From Stenopsyche tienmushanensis (taxonomy: Eukaryota > Arthropoda > Insecta > Trichoptera > Stenopsychidae), in contig WACJ01000112.1 in NCBI GenBank assembly GCA_008973525.1, forward strand, positions 310,001 to 374,000: a stretch of DNA of 64,000 nucleotides, given 5' to 3'. The first letter of the stretch is position 1; every line of letters starts with the position of its first letter. Below are positions 11,311-23,366 of this stretch, in pieces. Both the position numbers and the translations under genes were made by a program. Below the pieces are notes generated by a model, which worked only from the letters and a program-made list of their open reading frames with translations, was not told where the DNA came from and did no database searches.

Positions 11311-12920
11311 TTACGGCTCTGTGAAAAATATAATTAAGAATGAGGAGAAAAGTGACGAAGAGACAGTGAATTTTTAACAAGAAAGGCTTTAAATAAGAAT
11401 TAGATGGTGCATATATATGTGAAAAACTAAAGATGTTAGAAGAACTGGTTGTAGATGATGAGAAATTGACCAGTGTTGGTAGTTCATTGGACAATATCCA
11501 GTGGAATAAGTTCACCAACAAACAACAATAATTTACATCCTTCGTTAGTTATGGATTAAAAATTGATTTGCCTTTCGGTCGCAGAAACAAAAACTTATAG
11601 AAACAACCATAGTCGCATCACCATTTAGAAGTTCATAAAAATCCGTAGGACAAATTTCTAACGTTCTAGTTACCATGTTGTAATTCTCGAACGTCAGGAG
11701 AGAAAAACGTAAGACTTCAACATATTGCCCAAAATGACCTCAACTGCGTTTGAACTGTTCTCTGCCAATACCATACCACGTAATTTAATGTTATATTTTA
11801 TTTAAAAGTGGAAGAAGAAAAACATCACCCAAATACCTGGGTGACGGGGAAGAATATCCATCACTTGGATGTTAAATTGTACCTAGATGTCGTCGAATCA
11901 GTTGTGATCGTCTACTTGCAAGAAGAAAAAAATTGAAATGCGAACATAATCGAGGCATTCGTAAAGGAAATAATTTTAATTGTACAGAGAACAATCTACG
12001 GTTCAACTGTGAAACCGATACTAATCTCCACTTGAGAAACAATATGATTTCATCATCGACCATTTCCTCGAAAATTCGCATGCAAATCTCTATTTATAGT
12101 ACGAATTATAGTGGCAAGTATCTTAATTTATGCATCAGTCACGATATGAATTTTCGATGGAATTTACGTGCCTTTCCTATCGAACATTTCGAGTGTTCAA
12201 TGCCCAAGATACCGGTTTGTTTTGTAGATAAGAGGCGATAATTGAAATGCAGCGCAATGTGGAGTGCAAGTATGTACATATCTCGATCGAGGAGATTGCG
12301 GAAGAAGTCAAAGTCATCGTCGGATTGAAACGTCGACGAGATGAAATGGTTCGGTTTCCAGCTCCTTTTCTCGGGTGTTATATCATGCAGATACGTCGCC
12401 TACTTTTTATTATCCATAAAGAACACACATTGTTGCTGATTCTGCGTTCACGAGGCTCTTACGCAACACTGGCGTGTACAGGGACAAATAGCAATTATTG
12501 CCATACGTCATCTGAGCACACACACCGAGATGAATGCCAGAAAGGCTACTGGAAAAAATGTAAATCCGCAGATGAAATGTGTACAAAACCATCGCATGGT
12601 TCGCCATCGAATTCGCAGATGCTGTAAACGAAGCACCCAGATGAAAGAAATGCGGAGCGGATGTTTTGCATATGAGATTTTATAAGCCGCGTCAAAATAT
12701 AGCAAGATAAAACTGTCTCATTAAAGTCAGACTGAAAATCGTCTAAATCAGTATGTTGTAGGAGAGCATGAATGATTCATTACAAACGAAGAGATGATCG
12801 ATACGATCGTTTGAGAGAACATTTGCGCGACTGCATCAGTGACAAGTGTCCGCCAGATCAAGTGTTACCAATTTAAAACCGCCATATACACCACCGACAA
12901 TTAATTTGGAATTACCTGAG
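11311..12920. other. Intergenic, no supported gene
   Basis: Contains overlapping open frames of 65-126 codons on both strands (the longest is 12247-12627 on +). None has recognisable motifs, consistent codon preference or splice context. Treated as non-coding. Confidence 0.4.
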
Positions 12921-12924
12921 ACTA

Positions 12925-13083
12925 GTGCCCGGTGCACATGATACTAGTTTTAGAGTTGGTAACTCTAACTTCGTTTTTGAGGTAAAAGCTGGCTAAAAAA
13001 CGAAGTTAGTACTGTTAACACAATGCTGGAGTTGCTGACTTGCTGGTCATAGCTTGAAAATAGGCCTCATGTGCACCGGGTAC
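12925..13083. repeat. Fold-back MITE, unclassified
   Basis: The two ends are inverted copies of GTRCCCGGTGCACATGA (one mismatch in 17 bp). Inside is a second inverted pair, AACTTCGTTTTT against AAAAACGAAGTT, so the whole 159 bp can fold on itself. No clear target duplication is visible, so the superfamily is left open. Confidence 0.65.
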
Positions 13084-13160
13084 AACAGATCATATATTTT
13101 ATCTTATTTTCAATGATAGAACTACCTAACAATGTATCATGATGTCCACTCGAATGTTAA

Positions 13161-13395
13161 CCTCTTAAAGAGGTAAGATACAGAGTTGTGTCCGAATTCC
13201 AGTGATTCAGAAAGAGCATTCTAACACGTTGAACTCAAAGACAGAGACGAAGACTGTCTTGCACTTTGAGTTTGGAGTATCCTGTGTACACTCCAAACTC
13301 AAAGATAAATGGATTTGTACGGATGATAAGTGGCGAACATACAAATATAGCATCTGAGTTTATGATGATTTAAAATTAACTCACAACTCAAAGGG
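13161..13395. repeat. Repeat family C, TTAA-flanked copy
   Basis: Flanked by TTAA at 13157-13160 and 13396-13399. It begins CCTCTTAAAGAGGTAAG and ends CAACTCAAAGGG. It aligns with 18818-19199: the ACAGAGTTGTG, GAATTCCAG, ATTCAGAAAGAGCA and AAATATAGCA blocks are in the same order. It is probably a piggyBac-type non-autonomous family, judged from the TTAA sites. Confidence 0.65.
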
Positions 13396-13479
13396 TTAAT
13401 AAGTTCAAAAAGTAACTATCGCTCCTATTTTTAACTCATCATTATCATTAAACTACGAAATAAAGGCTTTTTAATCAAG

Positions 13480-13960
13480 GCAATTGCTAAAAATTAGGGG
13501 GATTACGCATTAGAAGAGCCTGGGACTTGGGAGGGCAGGAAGACCCTACCATCCAAAATCTAATGCGGATATCGAGGATAACTTCATAATATCATCCAAA
13601 AGAAATACTCGTCTTATAGTTACTCAGTTAACAGCAAAATTAAATGGAACCAGATTGTCCAATATGTCAGTGGCCTACAGTCAAAAACAGCCTAAATTCA
13701 TATAGCCTTTATGAAAGCATAGTGCGCAAGAAACCCAAATTAAAGAAATTGAATTAACATAATAAACTACTCTAGGCACAAAAACATAAAAATTGGGCAA
13801 TTACCGATTGGAAAAATATCTTATGGACGAACGAATTCAAATTTGAGATGTTTGTCTCAAAGTGCAGAGATCACAATTAAACACTGTGGTGGAAATGTGA
13901 TTAATTTGAAAGTGAAAAAAATTGAGGATTTAATAAAAATCCAGGTCTTTGAATATTAGA
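13480..13960 (+). pseudogene. Tc1/mariner-type transposase relic
   Basis: Decayed frames keep a recognisable Tc1-like order. A helix-turn-helix-like stretch (QLTAKLNGTRLSNMSVAT near 13625-13675) is followed by YESIVRKKPKLK. Then comes a stretch like W-KNILWTNEFKFEMF (about 13808-13855), which matches the 'W..v.wsDEs.F..f' block that carries the first catalytic Asp in the family; here the Asp codon reads Asn. Several stops and frameshifts interrupt it. A second, shorter relic of the same kind lies at 17730-18015. Confidence 0.6.
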
Positions 13961-15470
13961 ACGAAATTTCACATTTCAGCAATAAACACATTTTAAAACT
14001 TGACCAAATTTTGTATAAAGATAAAAATCATTCCATCTATAAGAATACTGGAAAGATTTATCGAGTAATTAATTATTTGCGTCATAGTTTGAATGTTTAT
14101 ATTATTTTCAATGTTGTCAAGAAGTACTAAGCGTTTCCAAACTTATTGTCGGTTGTACGTTGTATAATCTTCAGCGATAAAAACGTGACCTGAATAGGTC
14201 CACGCTTTTCTATGGCCACTCACTGTTCCGAATATTTAGTAGACTTTCTTTTTGTTAATTCAAACCGCCATTGAAACGATCAATCTTATCTTATTGAAAC
14301 GATCTTCGTAAAATATTTAACTAGGAATAAAAATATATAAACACTCGATCACGGATCGTATACTGCTGTTTCAAAATGAATTCTATAGAATTTTTAAATA
14401 CTTCAACATACACTAGCGTCGTAACTTTAAATATTAAATAGTACGATGCAGGTGGAATTTATATTTACAAAGCTATAAAACGCTGGAGTTTGATATGAGT
14501 TTCATTAACATTATAATCCATTAGAGTGAGTGTGCTGAAAAATAGTTTTTCTTGGGAAAATTTTATGGGAACTACGAGTGCAAATATTCTAGTGCTCATT
14601 TTCTCACTACCTAATTATTCAAACATGGCATATATCTATCTAAATATAATTTAATGGAAATAAGAACATGGGACGCTATGTAAAATACTGATTATGGATA
14701 TCAGGGATAGTAGTCGAATTCGAGTTTTTCACGGTGTTCCTCTGAAGATTCCAAACGACGAAGGAAGACTCAACTGTATTGAGTAATTGGGTTTCGTACA
14801 CTAAACGCTAAATACTGATATGTTTTAACCACAGGTTTGAATGCAAATTTATCTTGCCAAACTGAAATCGTAATGTTTTATTTGCATTTACATCGGAAGA
14901 ATTCGATCGCAGTGAAATCGTTCAGCAATGTGGTAATCAAGTCTGGACATCGATACAATACCAAAGTACATACATATTTTCAAATGCCAGACGAGCTGAC
15001 AAGGTTTTTAGCGCACATATGAAGGAAACACTTTATTTTAATTTGATGTGCAAAAGTCCAATCCGAAAAATACCTTACAAAAAGTGCGATAGCATTAAAA
15101 GTTTGCGTAATGTCGTTTGGTCTCAATCGTGGATTTATTGAATACAGTAATGCGTACGTCTGTTAATCCGGATCGAAGTAGATTAGAGTCAGAGGACTTC
15201 AAAACTATGTCGAGGATTACAAAAGAGACTGAAGCCGCACAATAAGAAATTGTCACAGGGGATTGCTGTGGCTAAAGAATCAAACATACAAGAATAAATT
15301 CTCTTCGGCAAGAAATAGCGTTGATCGATTATATAAATCCGAAAATTTTCAGATGAAAGGATAACGAGGGATCTGTTCGAACAAAATTCAACAAATACGG
15401 ATTGAATCATTTTTAAATATGCCACGGTCACGAGTTTAAGACCAATCATCAGAAAATAAATAATTTGTAT
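13961..15470. other. AT-rich intergenic, nothing recognised
   Basis: A few short frames (for example 14837-15022 on + and 15189-15449 on -) have no recognisable content. No repeat partner was noticed. Confidence 0.4.
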
Positions 15471-15479
15471 GAGATTGCG

Positions 15480-15790
15480 TCATTCCTGCGTCTGCTTATT
15501 GTAGTCTATTTTCAATTGATGATGATATTGGGTGCCATGTTGGTCAACAGAACGGCTGAACATTTTTTCAAGCGATCGCGATGGCCATGATTGGCCAAAG
15601 GTACGTTGATTTACTACAAGACGAGCTGGAACATCGCCTGACCCTGCATACGTGCAAAGTTTTCATGTTCAACGGTTCACCTTGCCTCGTGTAATATTAC
15701 GTCCAAGTTCTCAGTAAAACAGAACATCAAAGTCATCAACTGTACTGAGAAGTCTCGATGCGTATCCAATAGTTTGGATATCGAAATCGG
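15480..15790 (+). pseudogene. Possible DDE-transposase fragment, very decayed
   Basis: One frame reads GQRYVDLLQDELEHRL, followed about six residues later by CKVFMFNGSPC. This resembles the Tc1/mariner block in which a Y-x-x-x-L helix precedes 'fmqDnApcH'. The Asp is replaced, and stops lie on both sides. The resemblance is weak and the call tentative. Confidence 0.25.
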
Positions 15791-15799
15791 CATTAACCG

Positions 15800-17010
15800 T
15801 TTAACTGCCACGATGCACATTAGAATTTATTGCATAGCCCGAAATGTCATTAACGAATAGAATCCAAAACAGAACTCAAACGGTTTACCCGTGGGTCCTC
15901 AGTTGCGTCTATAGACGCTTGACGTTTTGCGGAAAGCACAACGTTTGATGTTATGCGATAAGTTGACCCAAATTAAAATTTGAAGGGTTGGTCTTAGAAT
16001 TCTGGCCTTCTTGGGAAAAATATACAAATCCCATAGACTGAGATCTTCAAAGTGAAGGACATGTTTGAAGAATTAGCTAATCGGGGCAATATCTGACAGC
16101 TAACAATGTTATAAGCTTGAAGAGACCGATAGTTCTACGTAACAATATTTCAATTGTTGTTACAAATCAGTCACTCCTGTCCGACTTTCAGAAGCAGGAA
16201 ATTAAGTTAAATCTAGATCGAAAATTAGTAAGTGCAGTGAAATCATTCCCCACAATCTGGAATTGAAGCGGTCGATTCATTTTGACCACATTTCAAACCA
16301 TTGTATATTACGAGTTTCGTCATGTAAGTGTTGTCGAAGGTAAGGGACTACGATGAATTTATCAGCAACATTTTATCAGAGGTGACGATCTAGCATTTGA
16401 ATGCAAGAAACTTTGTACCACTGCGTGCATACTTAACCCTGATGCTGCAAATTATTAGCTTTCGAACGACAGTTTATGTAAGTTCTACAAATCCATATTG
16501 CAACACAAGAGCGATTCCAAAGTGTACTTGCCATAATTATGGTATAATGCGTATATTCTAATTATTCGTCGATTGTAATCGAAAGAGATAATGGCACCGG
16601 TCAAACGCGTTTCCGTGCGTGGACTCTGAAGCAAAAAAATGTTAACCTCTCGAGATTTATGTAATTTGAAGAGACTTTTCGAAAAAAATCGACGGGACAC
16701 GAGAGCGTGCACAGTGCAAGGCCAGGAGTGAACAGTTAGGCTCGCCATGTGGGAACACCGGAAAAACCTGATCGCGATGGTCTGCCTGAGAACTAGGGAA
16801 AGAATATCGAAGAACCGGCTCGTTTCTAGCGCGAAAGGGTGGACGATGATCTAATTCTCTTCCTCGCTGTGATCAGATAAGAGTCGAAGTATAAATAGCC
16901 AAAGGCAGATAAAGCGTCTTCGGGCGGTGCATCGAGATCGGGAACAGAAGTGCAATGCGACAAGAAATATGTGCCGATAACGGAACAAGTGACCTCCTCG
17001 CGGCGAGCCT
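15800..17010. other. Intergenic, nothing supported
   Basis: TTAACTGCCACGATG near 15797 resembles the tip of the small element at 42034. The stretch 16600-17010 has higher GC content and overlapping frames on both strands. No gene can be built. Confidence 0.35.
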
Positions 17011-17012
17011 CG

Positions 17013-17373
17013 ATGGCGCAACCGACACCGACTCAACACTCGCAAGGTAACAGTCAGCGTGCTGCATATCTCAGCGAACTTAGCCAACTCTTCGTCGAGC
17101 AACAGAAGAGTCACAACGTGAGCCGAGTCTTCAAAAGCGAGCTCGAACAAGTATTTTTAAAGGAAAATAGATGAAGAGCATTCACAAGAAGGCGACAGCT
17201 TACCACCTAAACCAGCGCATTCATTTTCAGCCGAATAAATTGAGAAAAAACTAGAAGCAACCTCATTTGAACAACCGTCAATTAGTATAAATAATGAATG
17301 CTCAACAGAGCTGAAAACCAAAATGATGCTGGAAAAAAGTGCAAAAATCATGTTAAACGAACGCAGTTCGTAG
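17013..17373 (+). pseudogene. Broken coding sequence, parent gene unknown
   Basis: An ATG in good context (CCTCGATGG) opens a frame encoding a Gln/Ser-rich start followed by a helical stretch (AAYLSELSQLFVEQQ). The frame ends in a stop at 17172-17174. Shifting by one base at the T/A/G run near 17155 restores an acidic, Ser/Pro-rich continuation (DEEHSQEGDSLPPKPAHSF). That continuation crosses one in-frame TAA near 17238 and runs to 17373. One shift and one stop, with consistent composition on both sides and no introns, suggest a retrocopy or dying gene. The family is not recognised; a real spliced gene with sequence errors is the alternative. Confidence 0.4.
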
Positions 17374-17729
17374 CATAAACCTGGAAAAGGAGCATCTTCA
17401 GATCAAAGTTCCACAGTAACAGATCCTTCAACAGTCTGAATCTGAACCAACACAATTACCTTCCATATATAATTAACGCCGACACTGCCGACAATTAATT
17501 TGGAAACGCCTGGCATATTATCGAGTTTTATGTAAAAACATAACAATTAACCGTTACAAATAAGTCCTTTATTTTCAATGCTAGAAGCCTTCTACGTACT
17601 TAACAATGCGTAATTATCGGTCCCTGCTATAAAATGGGTATATGACAATGTTTTTTTTTATTTTCTCATAATTCCAAAACTTTAATCGAATTATTTTTTA
17701 TTTAATAATAAAATCGTGCTTTTCAATCA

Positions 17730-18015
17730 GTGGAATTGCTTAAAAAAAGATTTCTATCAAGGAGGTGCGTTATATCACTAGAAGTCACCGAGGGAGTAGG
17801 ACTTTAACGAACGAGAAAATACCGGACCGCCCAAAATCTACTACGTATGACGGAGATAACTGTATTACATTAAATTTGATTGATTTTATGAACGCCTAGA
17901 GCTCAAAAAATCCAAATTGAATAAACAGAAAAGACTGCTCTCGACAGAAAAATATAGAAATTGAGCAATTACAAATTGGAAAAATGTCTTCAAAAAGAAC
18001 ATGTCCCATTTTTGC
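17730..18015 (+). pseudogene. Tc1/mariner-type relic, second copy
   Basis: Runs parallel to 13440-13850. Both share a GGAATTGCT/GCAATTGCT start and an ACCGCCCAAAATCTA / ACCATCCAAAATCTA block. They also share GAGCAATTACAAATTGGAAAA against GGGCAATTACCGATTGGAAAA. Only fragments remain and no frame is open for long. Confidence 0.5.
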
Positions 18016-18813
18016 GTGCGTTGAATGAAGTCCAGATTTACTTTCATATCAATAAAATGATTTAATTGATAATATATGACCAACCGGATGGTAGAATGAT
18101 CAGTGTAATGCTCTAAAAATAAATCCATGATATCATCGAATATCAGCGACGAGCAGTCGACTGAGGACTAGGGTCTTTTCAATACACGTGCTTAAAAGTT
18201 TTGCTCTTGCGTTGAGGGGGAACCTTCGAATTTGATTTGTGAACGCTCGCCTGACAGGCCATCAGAGTGAGCGTGTAGAAAATTGATTTCGCAATCTTAC
18301 CCTTGCGAACCCAAAAATAGAACGACTCTCGTTGCAAATTTTCTGATAGTTTGGTAAAATCATATTTTCAACGCTAAAAGTATCACACCAGTCAAAACGA
18401 CTGGTTATACAATTTTAAAATTCCTGTTCGTACTGTTAATTGTCCTGTTAAATCAACGCATAAGACAATATTGTAATCAAACCAAATTCCAGCTTGTAAT
18501 CTTAAGTCATTATTATGTACTTTGGAACTCCAGCTAAAATTTCAGACAATAATCGTTAAGCCTTGTATTTAATTTCTAGTGTTGTTTGTGTTCGGTGGGA
18601 ACGTTGGAAAGATATTTAAAAACGTGAATGCTTAGGTCAATCTTAAGATCATGCTGATTATTAGAAGTATTAAGAAATAGCCCTAAATTTCAAACTTTCA
18701 CTGAAGCACAAAAAATCACCCGTGAAATGACCTACAGTAATTTTAAAAATCTGAGAGACTGCAAACAAGGTTTATTAAACTATTGACTTATATTTGTCGT
18801 CTACTTGATAATT
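18016..18813. other. Intergenic with a small palindrome
   Basis: No gene. The sequence ACCAGTCAAAACGACTGGT at about 18391-18409 is a hairpin like those near the tips of the TTAA element at 50146-50568, so it may be the remains of a related element. Confidence 0.35.
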
Positions 18814-18817
18814 TTAA

Positions 18818-19199
18818 CGCCTTAAAGATGTAAGACACAGAGTTGTGATCGAATTCCAGAGATTCAGAAAGAGCAGAGAGAAAGAACAGCAGAAACAGAG
18901 ATGGAGAGAGTACATATCTTGCGTACATCGTACAATTGTATAGATCGTTAACCCAAATGTATCGAACTAATAATATGTGGATGATATAATGAATCGATTT
19001 CAAGTGTATTGTTTATGTTTACTTGAAGAAATGACCGAATATTGTGTACTATCGACAGTGTTTATTTATTTATGTACAAGCTTCATACAAGCTGCGAAGG
19101 TCCTGACAGATAAATGGATTTGTACGATGATAAGTGGCGGACTTACAAATATAGCAACTAAGTTTATATTGATTTAAAATAAGTTTACTACTCAAAGGG
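18818..19199. repeat. Repeat family C, longest TTAA-flanked copy
   Basis: TTAA at 18814-18817 and 19200-19203. Begins CGCCTTAAAGATGTAAGAC and ends CTACTCAAAGGG. Shares ordered blocks with 13161-13395 and with the fragments at 630-775 and 24975-25100. No transposase frame is present. Confidence 0.65.
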
Positions 19200-19309
19200 T
19201 TAAAATTCTGGACGTTTTGTCTTGATATTTAAAATTTGTCGATACTCTTTATTATGTTATTTTTGGGGATAATATAGTGTTCAGCTTATGGCAAAGCTAC
19301 TTTTATTTT

Positions 19310-19476
19310 GGCTTTTAGCAATCCCTTTTATGGGACCATTATCAACTATTTGGATCTGGTTTTTCATGGCGTATATGTTTTTTAAAAATGTGGTCGCCAG
19401 CCACACTTCCTGTAGATTCGCACCCAAGATGATTGAGTTACGAGTCCAACCGCTTAACCGCGGGACTATTACAGGT
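19310..19476 (-). repeat. tRNA-derived SINE, copy 1
   Basis: Read on the minus strand it contains GGTTAAGCGGTTGGACTCGT (tRNA-like, A-box region), then TGGGTGCGAATCTA (B-box position). It then continues GGAAGTGTGG and AATGGTCCCATAA, as in the + strand copy at 28445-28570. Relative to that copy it carries about 40 extra bases before AATGGTCCC. A tRNA-like head with a shared non-tRNA body is the usual SINE layout. Confidence 0.65.
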
Positions 19477-19786
19477 ACGCCTGGAAATTAAGACATTCTA
19501 CAGGAATAGTTATAGAAATTCTTTATGAGAAAGAAAAATCGATCGATGGAATTGGCGCATCGTCTAGATTTAAAGCTAGTTAAATCGATGAAATACGTTC
19601 GATTTAGACGTGACCGATAAAACCGAAGGTATTGAAAATCGTCAAATTTGATTTCAGATAAAACGACGCATAGATTAAGAAAGAAAAACGCCATTATACT
19701 GCGAATGAGGTAATGAACGTGACTTTTATCAGTGAGTTGCGAAGAAAACGGTGAATAGGTGAGTTCGAATAGAAATCGATGAGACA

Positions 19787-20092
19787 ATGAAAGGTGGGAT
19801 CAATCTCGAAGTACGCAGTCGGTTCAAGAAGAGCATCGAGAAACTGAGGAAAATGGAGGTGGATTCTGCTTTTTTCATGGCAATTCGTGGCAATAATGCG
19901 AAGGCCTGGGTCAGAAGACGACCCACTGACCCTCGCATCACCACAACACTTCTGCACGCGATCGAAAAACTTGAAGGACGACCACTGCCCCCCACACAGC
20001 TCATTCTTCTGAGCCACACTTTCTCAACATGTACCGATATTGAGGCTCGACACATGCATATTCCAGAGGCATTAGTGACTTCCAATGATTAA
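19787..20092 (+). CDS. Hypothetical 101-aa open frame
   Basis: ATG to TAA without introns. The predicted product is basic in its first half (VRSRFKKSIEKLRKMEVD) and has no signal peptide or membrane segment. GC content is higher than in the flanks. The opposite strand is also open for 118 codons over the same bases, which weakens the case. No family is recognised. It could be a fragment of an old gene or of a repeat, and no splice sites clearly extend it. Confidence 0.25.
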   Translation: MKGGINLEVRSRFKKSIEKLRKMEVDSAFFMAIRGNNAKAWVRRRPTDPRITTTLLHAIEKLEGRPLPPTQLILLSHTFSTCTDIEARHMHIPEALVTSND

Positions 20093-22195
20093 TCGAATGG
20101 GAATTTATAATGCTTTATAATGTAAGAAGCGAGATATGATAAAAAAAACGTGCTAGAACAATTTCTGAGATAGTGGAGGTTCAAATGCCAAAGGAAATGA
20201 ATAGGTGTGATGTAATTATATCCAACACTGAAATATTGTTCTACAGTATGTGTGAAAGAGAAGAAACTATGAAATGATTAACATCATAAAGAATTCAAGA
20301 AAATCATGTGGTTTTCAGATAAGGAAAATGACATAAATACAGCTATTACACAGCAGTCCTATGTGTCATTTTAAACGATGAATAATTTCAACACACACAT
20401 TATAATGCAGATATGTTACTAAGAATAAATGACAATTCAACAAATATCGTATGAAAAATTCTGAATTATTAACAAGAATATGCATTAAATTCTTCAGTAC
20501 AGTATTCAGCAGTCATAAAATCATTTGATTGTCTTATAAAAGCGAATCAGGAACAATACTATCAAGGCTGTACGAAAGCGGCGAGTTGCAATGATGCAAG
20601 GGTGGCAAGTCGCTCTATACGGAGATCACCAAAAAGAAAATGCAAAGATTTAAGATAAATGAAATACAATTAATAAAATATTAACATTTTTATACAATCA
20701 TTGTTCAGTAAATAGGAAAATCAACGAACAAAAAATTATAAACATAAATAATATCAACATATACATCACGTCCTACAAATATTGTGAACGACTCATCGAT
20801 GAAGCAGCTTTTGCATTAATCATTTAGCTTTGCGTAACCAAAATGATATGAACATTCTCCAAATACATTTGAGCATAATGAATTTAATATTTTATATACT
20901 TCGATTGAATACAGTCGATTCAAGTGACAGCAGCTTGCCGTATCATATTTCTACAAAGCACAGATCGTCGACGCAATTCTAAAATGCAGATCAAACGTAA
21001 TTATGACATAAAATAACTTGGCACACATGACGATCCTCGGCCAGTGGAATGCCAATATTCATACTGACGGACCATTATATGCGACGCGTCGCTTATGCAA
21101 AACTGTAAATAAAATATGTGAATGCATAGGGAACAAACGCAGGGTTAGCATATTATTGCAAAAAGTTCGAAAGAACAATTTTGCATTAAAATGCAAATTT
21201 GCTATCACGCAAATATCACATTTCCTAAACGATGTGAACAAATTGTAAATATGTAATTATAATCGAATATTTGATGACATTTAACATCGAGTATCTAAAA
21301 TATTGTATTCGGGATCATACAAGGTTATCAAACATCCGATTTACACCATAACAACAACATAGATATCGTCTCGATGGTCTTATAATTTAAAAATGTTCGA
21401 TGAATATGAAATATATTTGTTCATTGAATTGATATTACAATGAGTCAGACTTGCATTGTTCGTGTATCAAATTTATACATATCAACTCGTTTCAACAGAA
21501 CTTTTTTTGCAAAAGATAACAAATATGCATAGTTTCGACACAGCAATTGTGGCATTTATTTTGAACGATTGCATAAAATATATTTTGGTATAAATAATTT
21601 CAGTCGGTACTGCAAATAAAAAAGTAAACAACGTGCAAAATTCTCACAACTGGTATTCTAACATCGGCTATCCTTAAAATGTATATTTTAAATTGTATGA
21701 TAAAAATATATGCTTACGGATTTCGGCATCTTGAGGCTGTTGTCTTACGATTGTATAAATATCTGTAAAAATAGAATGTATAGATAAGTTATTAAATATG
21801 ATAAAATAATGCCAGTGTATTGAATGAAATAGTGCTTTAATCGGTTTTAAATGAATACAGATTTGTTAAAATAATTGCACAGGATGAGGTTTCAATCTAA
21901 TCTGAATCTACTGTGAATTGAACAATTAAAACTTTGGCAAACGGGAAATGAGATCTTTTTAATTAAAATAACATGCACATATATTAAATATGAATAAAGG
22001 ATAGAGGCAACGTCAAATATTTGTTTGATAATTGGATTTTTTAAGGGAAAAAAACTCTCTAAATATCTTGACACAGTAAGATTCCGGGATGTTGTCCTTT
22101 CGATAAACGACCAAATAACTTTATTTAGTGGATTTGAAAGAGGGAAAGTTGGCAAAGAAAGCGAGCGAGTCGAATACGAGTTCAAAGTGGGTTAT
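20093..22195. other. AT-rich intergenic, nothing recognised
   Basis: About 2.1 kb with only short frames (60-97 codons) on both strands and no repeat partner or motif noticed. Confidence 0.4.
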
Positions 22196-22199
22196 CTGA

Positions 22200-22520
22200 G
22201 GTTTGTCATGTGACGGCTCAGGCACAGACCGGCCACTCGACAAATATTGACACGAGCGGCCGCCACCCGCCACCCGCCAAACGCGCCGGAATAAACTCAA
22301 AGGGATGATTGAAAACAAACCGGAAGAACTGGGGTCACCCTCGACGGGGGAGGAATGCTGAGTAACAGGTGTTCTGCGGCGGGGGCGCGGGGCGCGGCGC
22401 TCACTCGCCTCCACTCGCCTCCACTCGCGACACGCCGCCGTTCAAACACTCACAAACGACACGCCTCTCGTCGGTTCGTTACCTCCACTGTCCAACAACG
22501 TCTCTCTCTTCAAATCAAAG
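22200..22520. promoter_or_regulatory. CpG island-like segment
   Basis: A sharply bounded GC- and CpG-rich block inside very AT-rich DNA, with GCGGCGGGGGCGCGGGGCGC-type sequence at about 22377-22397 and a short CTCCACTCGC tandem just after it. It lies about 0.9 kb upstream of the TAF13 start. It could be the promoter of an unseen minus-strand gene, or an upstream regulatory segment. No TATA box or Inr could be assigned. Confidence 0.35.
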
Positions 22521-23366
22521 CATTTAATTCTAATAAAACTGCAATAAAATACCTAAATACAATTTATATCATCTTCATAAATTGTTTTTATACTACTTAA
22601 AAATACACAACACGCTAATGTGAATTTATATAAAAATAATAATAAACATCTTTAAAAAATCTTGTCATTCTGTGACATATAAAACACTAATTGGAACGAT
22701 ATTTATCACATTTAAATTGCATTTCCTTATTAAATGTACTTGATTTCTTGTATTTTTGCAAGATTGACATAAAGTCAAATACGATTAGTAAAGGTTTCGA
22801 ACATCTGTTTCATTCAAACAGCTTGACCTTTTAAAATGATAAGTATTTTGCTACATTCTTTTAAAATAAGACATTTTATAAAAAAATTAATTGACATATC
22901 TTTTGAAACAATGAAATTAGCTTTTCGATGATTATATTAAAAATTGATAATATATTTTATTATTAAAATATAAATGCTTTTCATTTAAATTGGAGAATCA
23001 TTATATAATATTTATAAAATATAATAAATTATGTTTACATTTATTTTACATGAATACGAAATCATTAAGCGATTAAATTAAAAAAAAAAATGGAAAATTA
23101 AAGGAATTATATGATAAAATCATATAATTCCTTTAATGTTTAAAATTAATCAATAATAATATCAAATTTAAATCGATTTAATGAAAATTGGACGTAAGTA
23201 TGAATATTTGCAGTTATACGAAATTATGGTTAAATAATTGAATGTTAAGGCCAATTGTCGAACATATGCGAAAGTGTTGTGACAACAGCTTCGGTAACGT
23301 TGTCATTTTTAACAGTGGGTTGATTACAAATTTTCGCTGGAGACCCGCAAGCCAAACGATGCGAGG
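22521..23366. other. TAF13 upstream flank, AT-rich
   Basis: Very AT-rich and without genes. Holds a perfect 19-bp hairpin at 23097-23137. The TAF13 leader and promoter must lie in the last 200 bp or so; no TATA box is evident there. Confidence 0.4.
23097..23137. repeat. Perfect 19-bp inverted repeat, 3-base loop
   Basis: Arms 23097-23115 and 23119-23137 are exact reverse complements (ATTAAAGGAATTATATGAT), separated by AAA. The loop is too short for a canonical miRNA precursor. It lies about 230 bp upstream of the TAF13 ATG. Confidence 0.8.

Noticed and set aside
12247..12627. 126-codon + strand frame as a gene
   Set aside because: No recognisable motif, mixed composition, overlapping frames on the other strand, and no splice or promoter support.
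23097..23137. miRNA precursor
   Set aside because: A stem of 19 bp with a three-base loop is too short for Drosha/Dicer processing.
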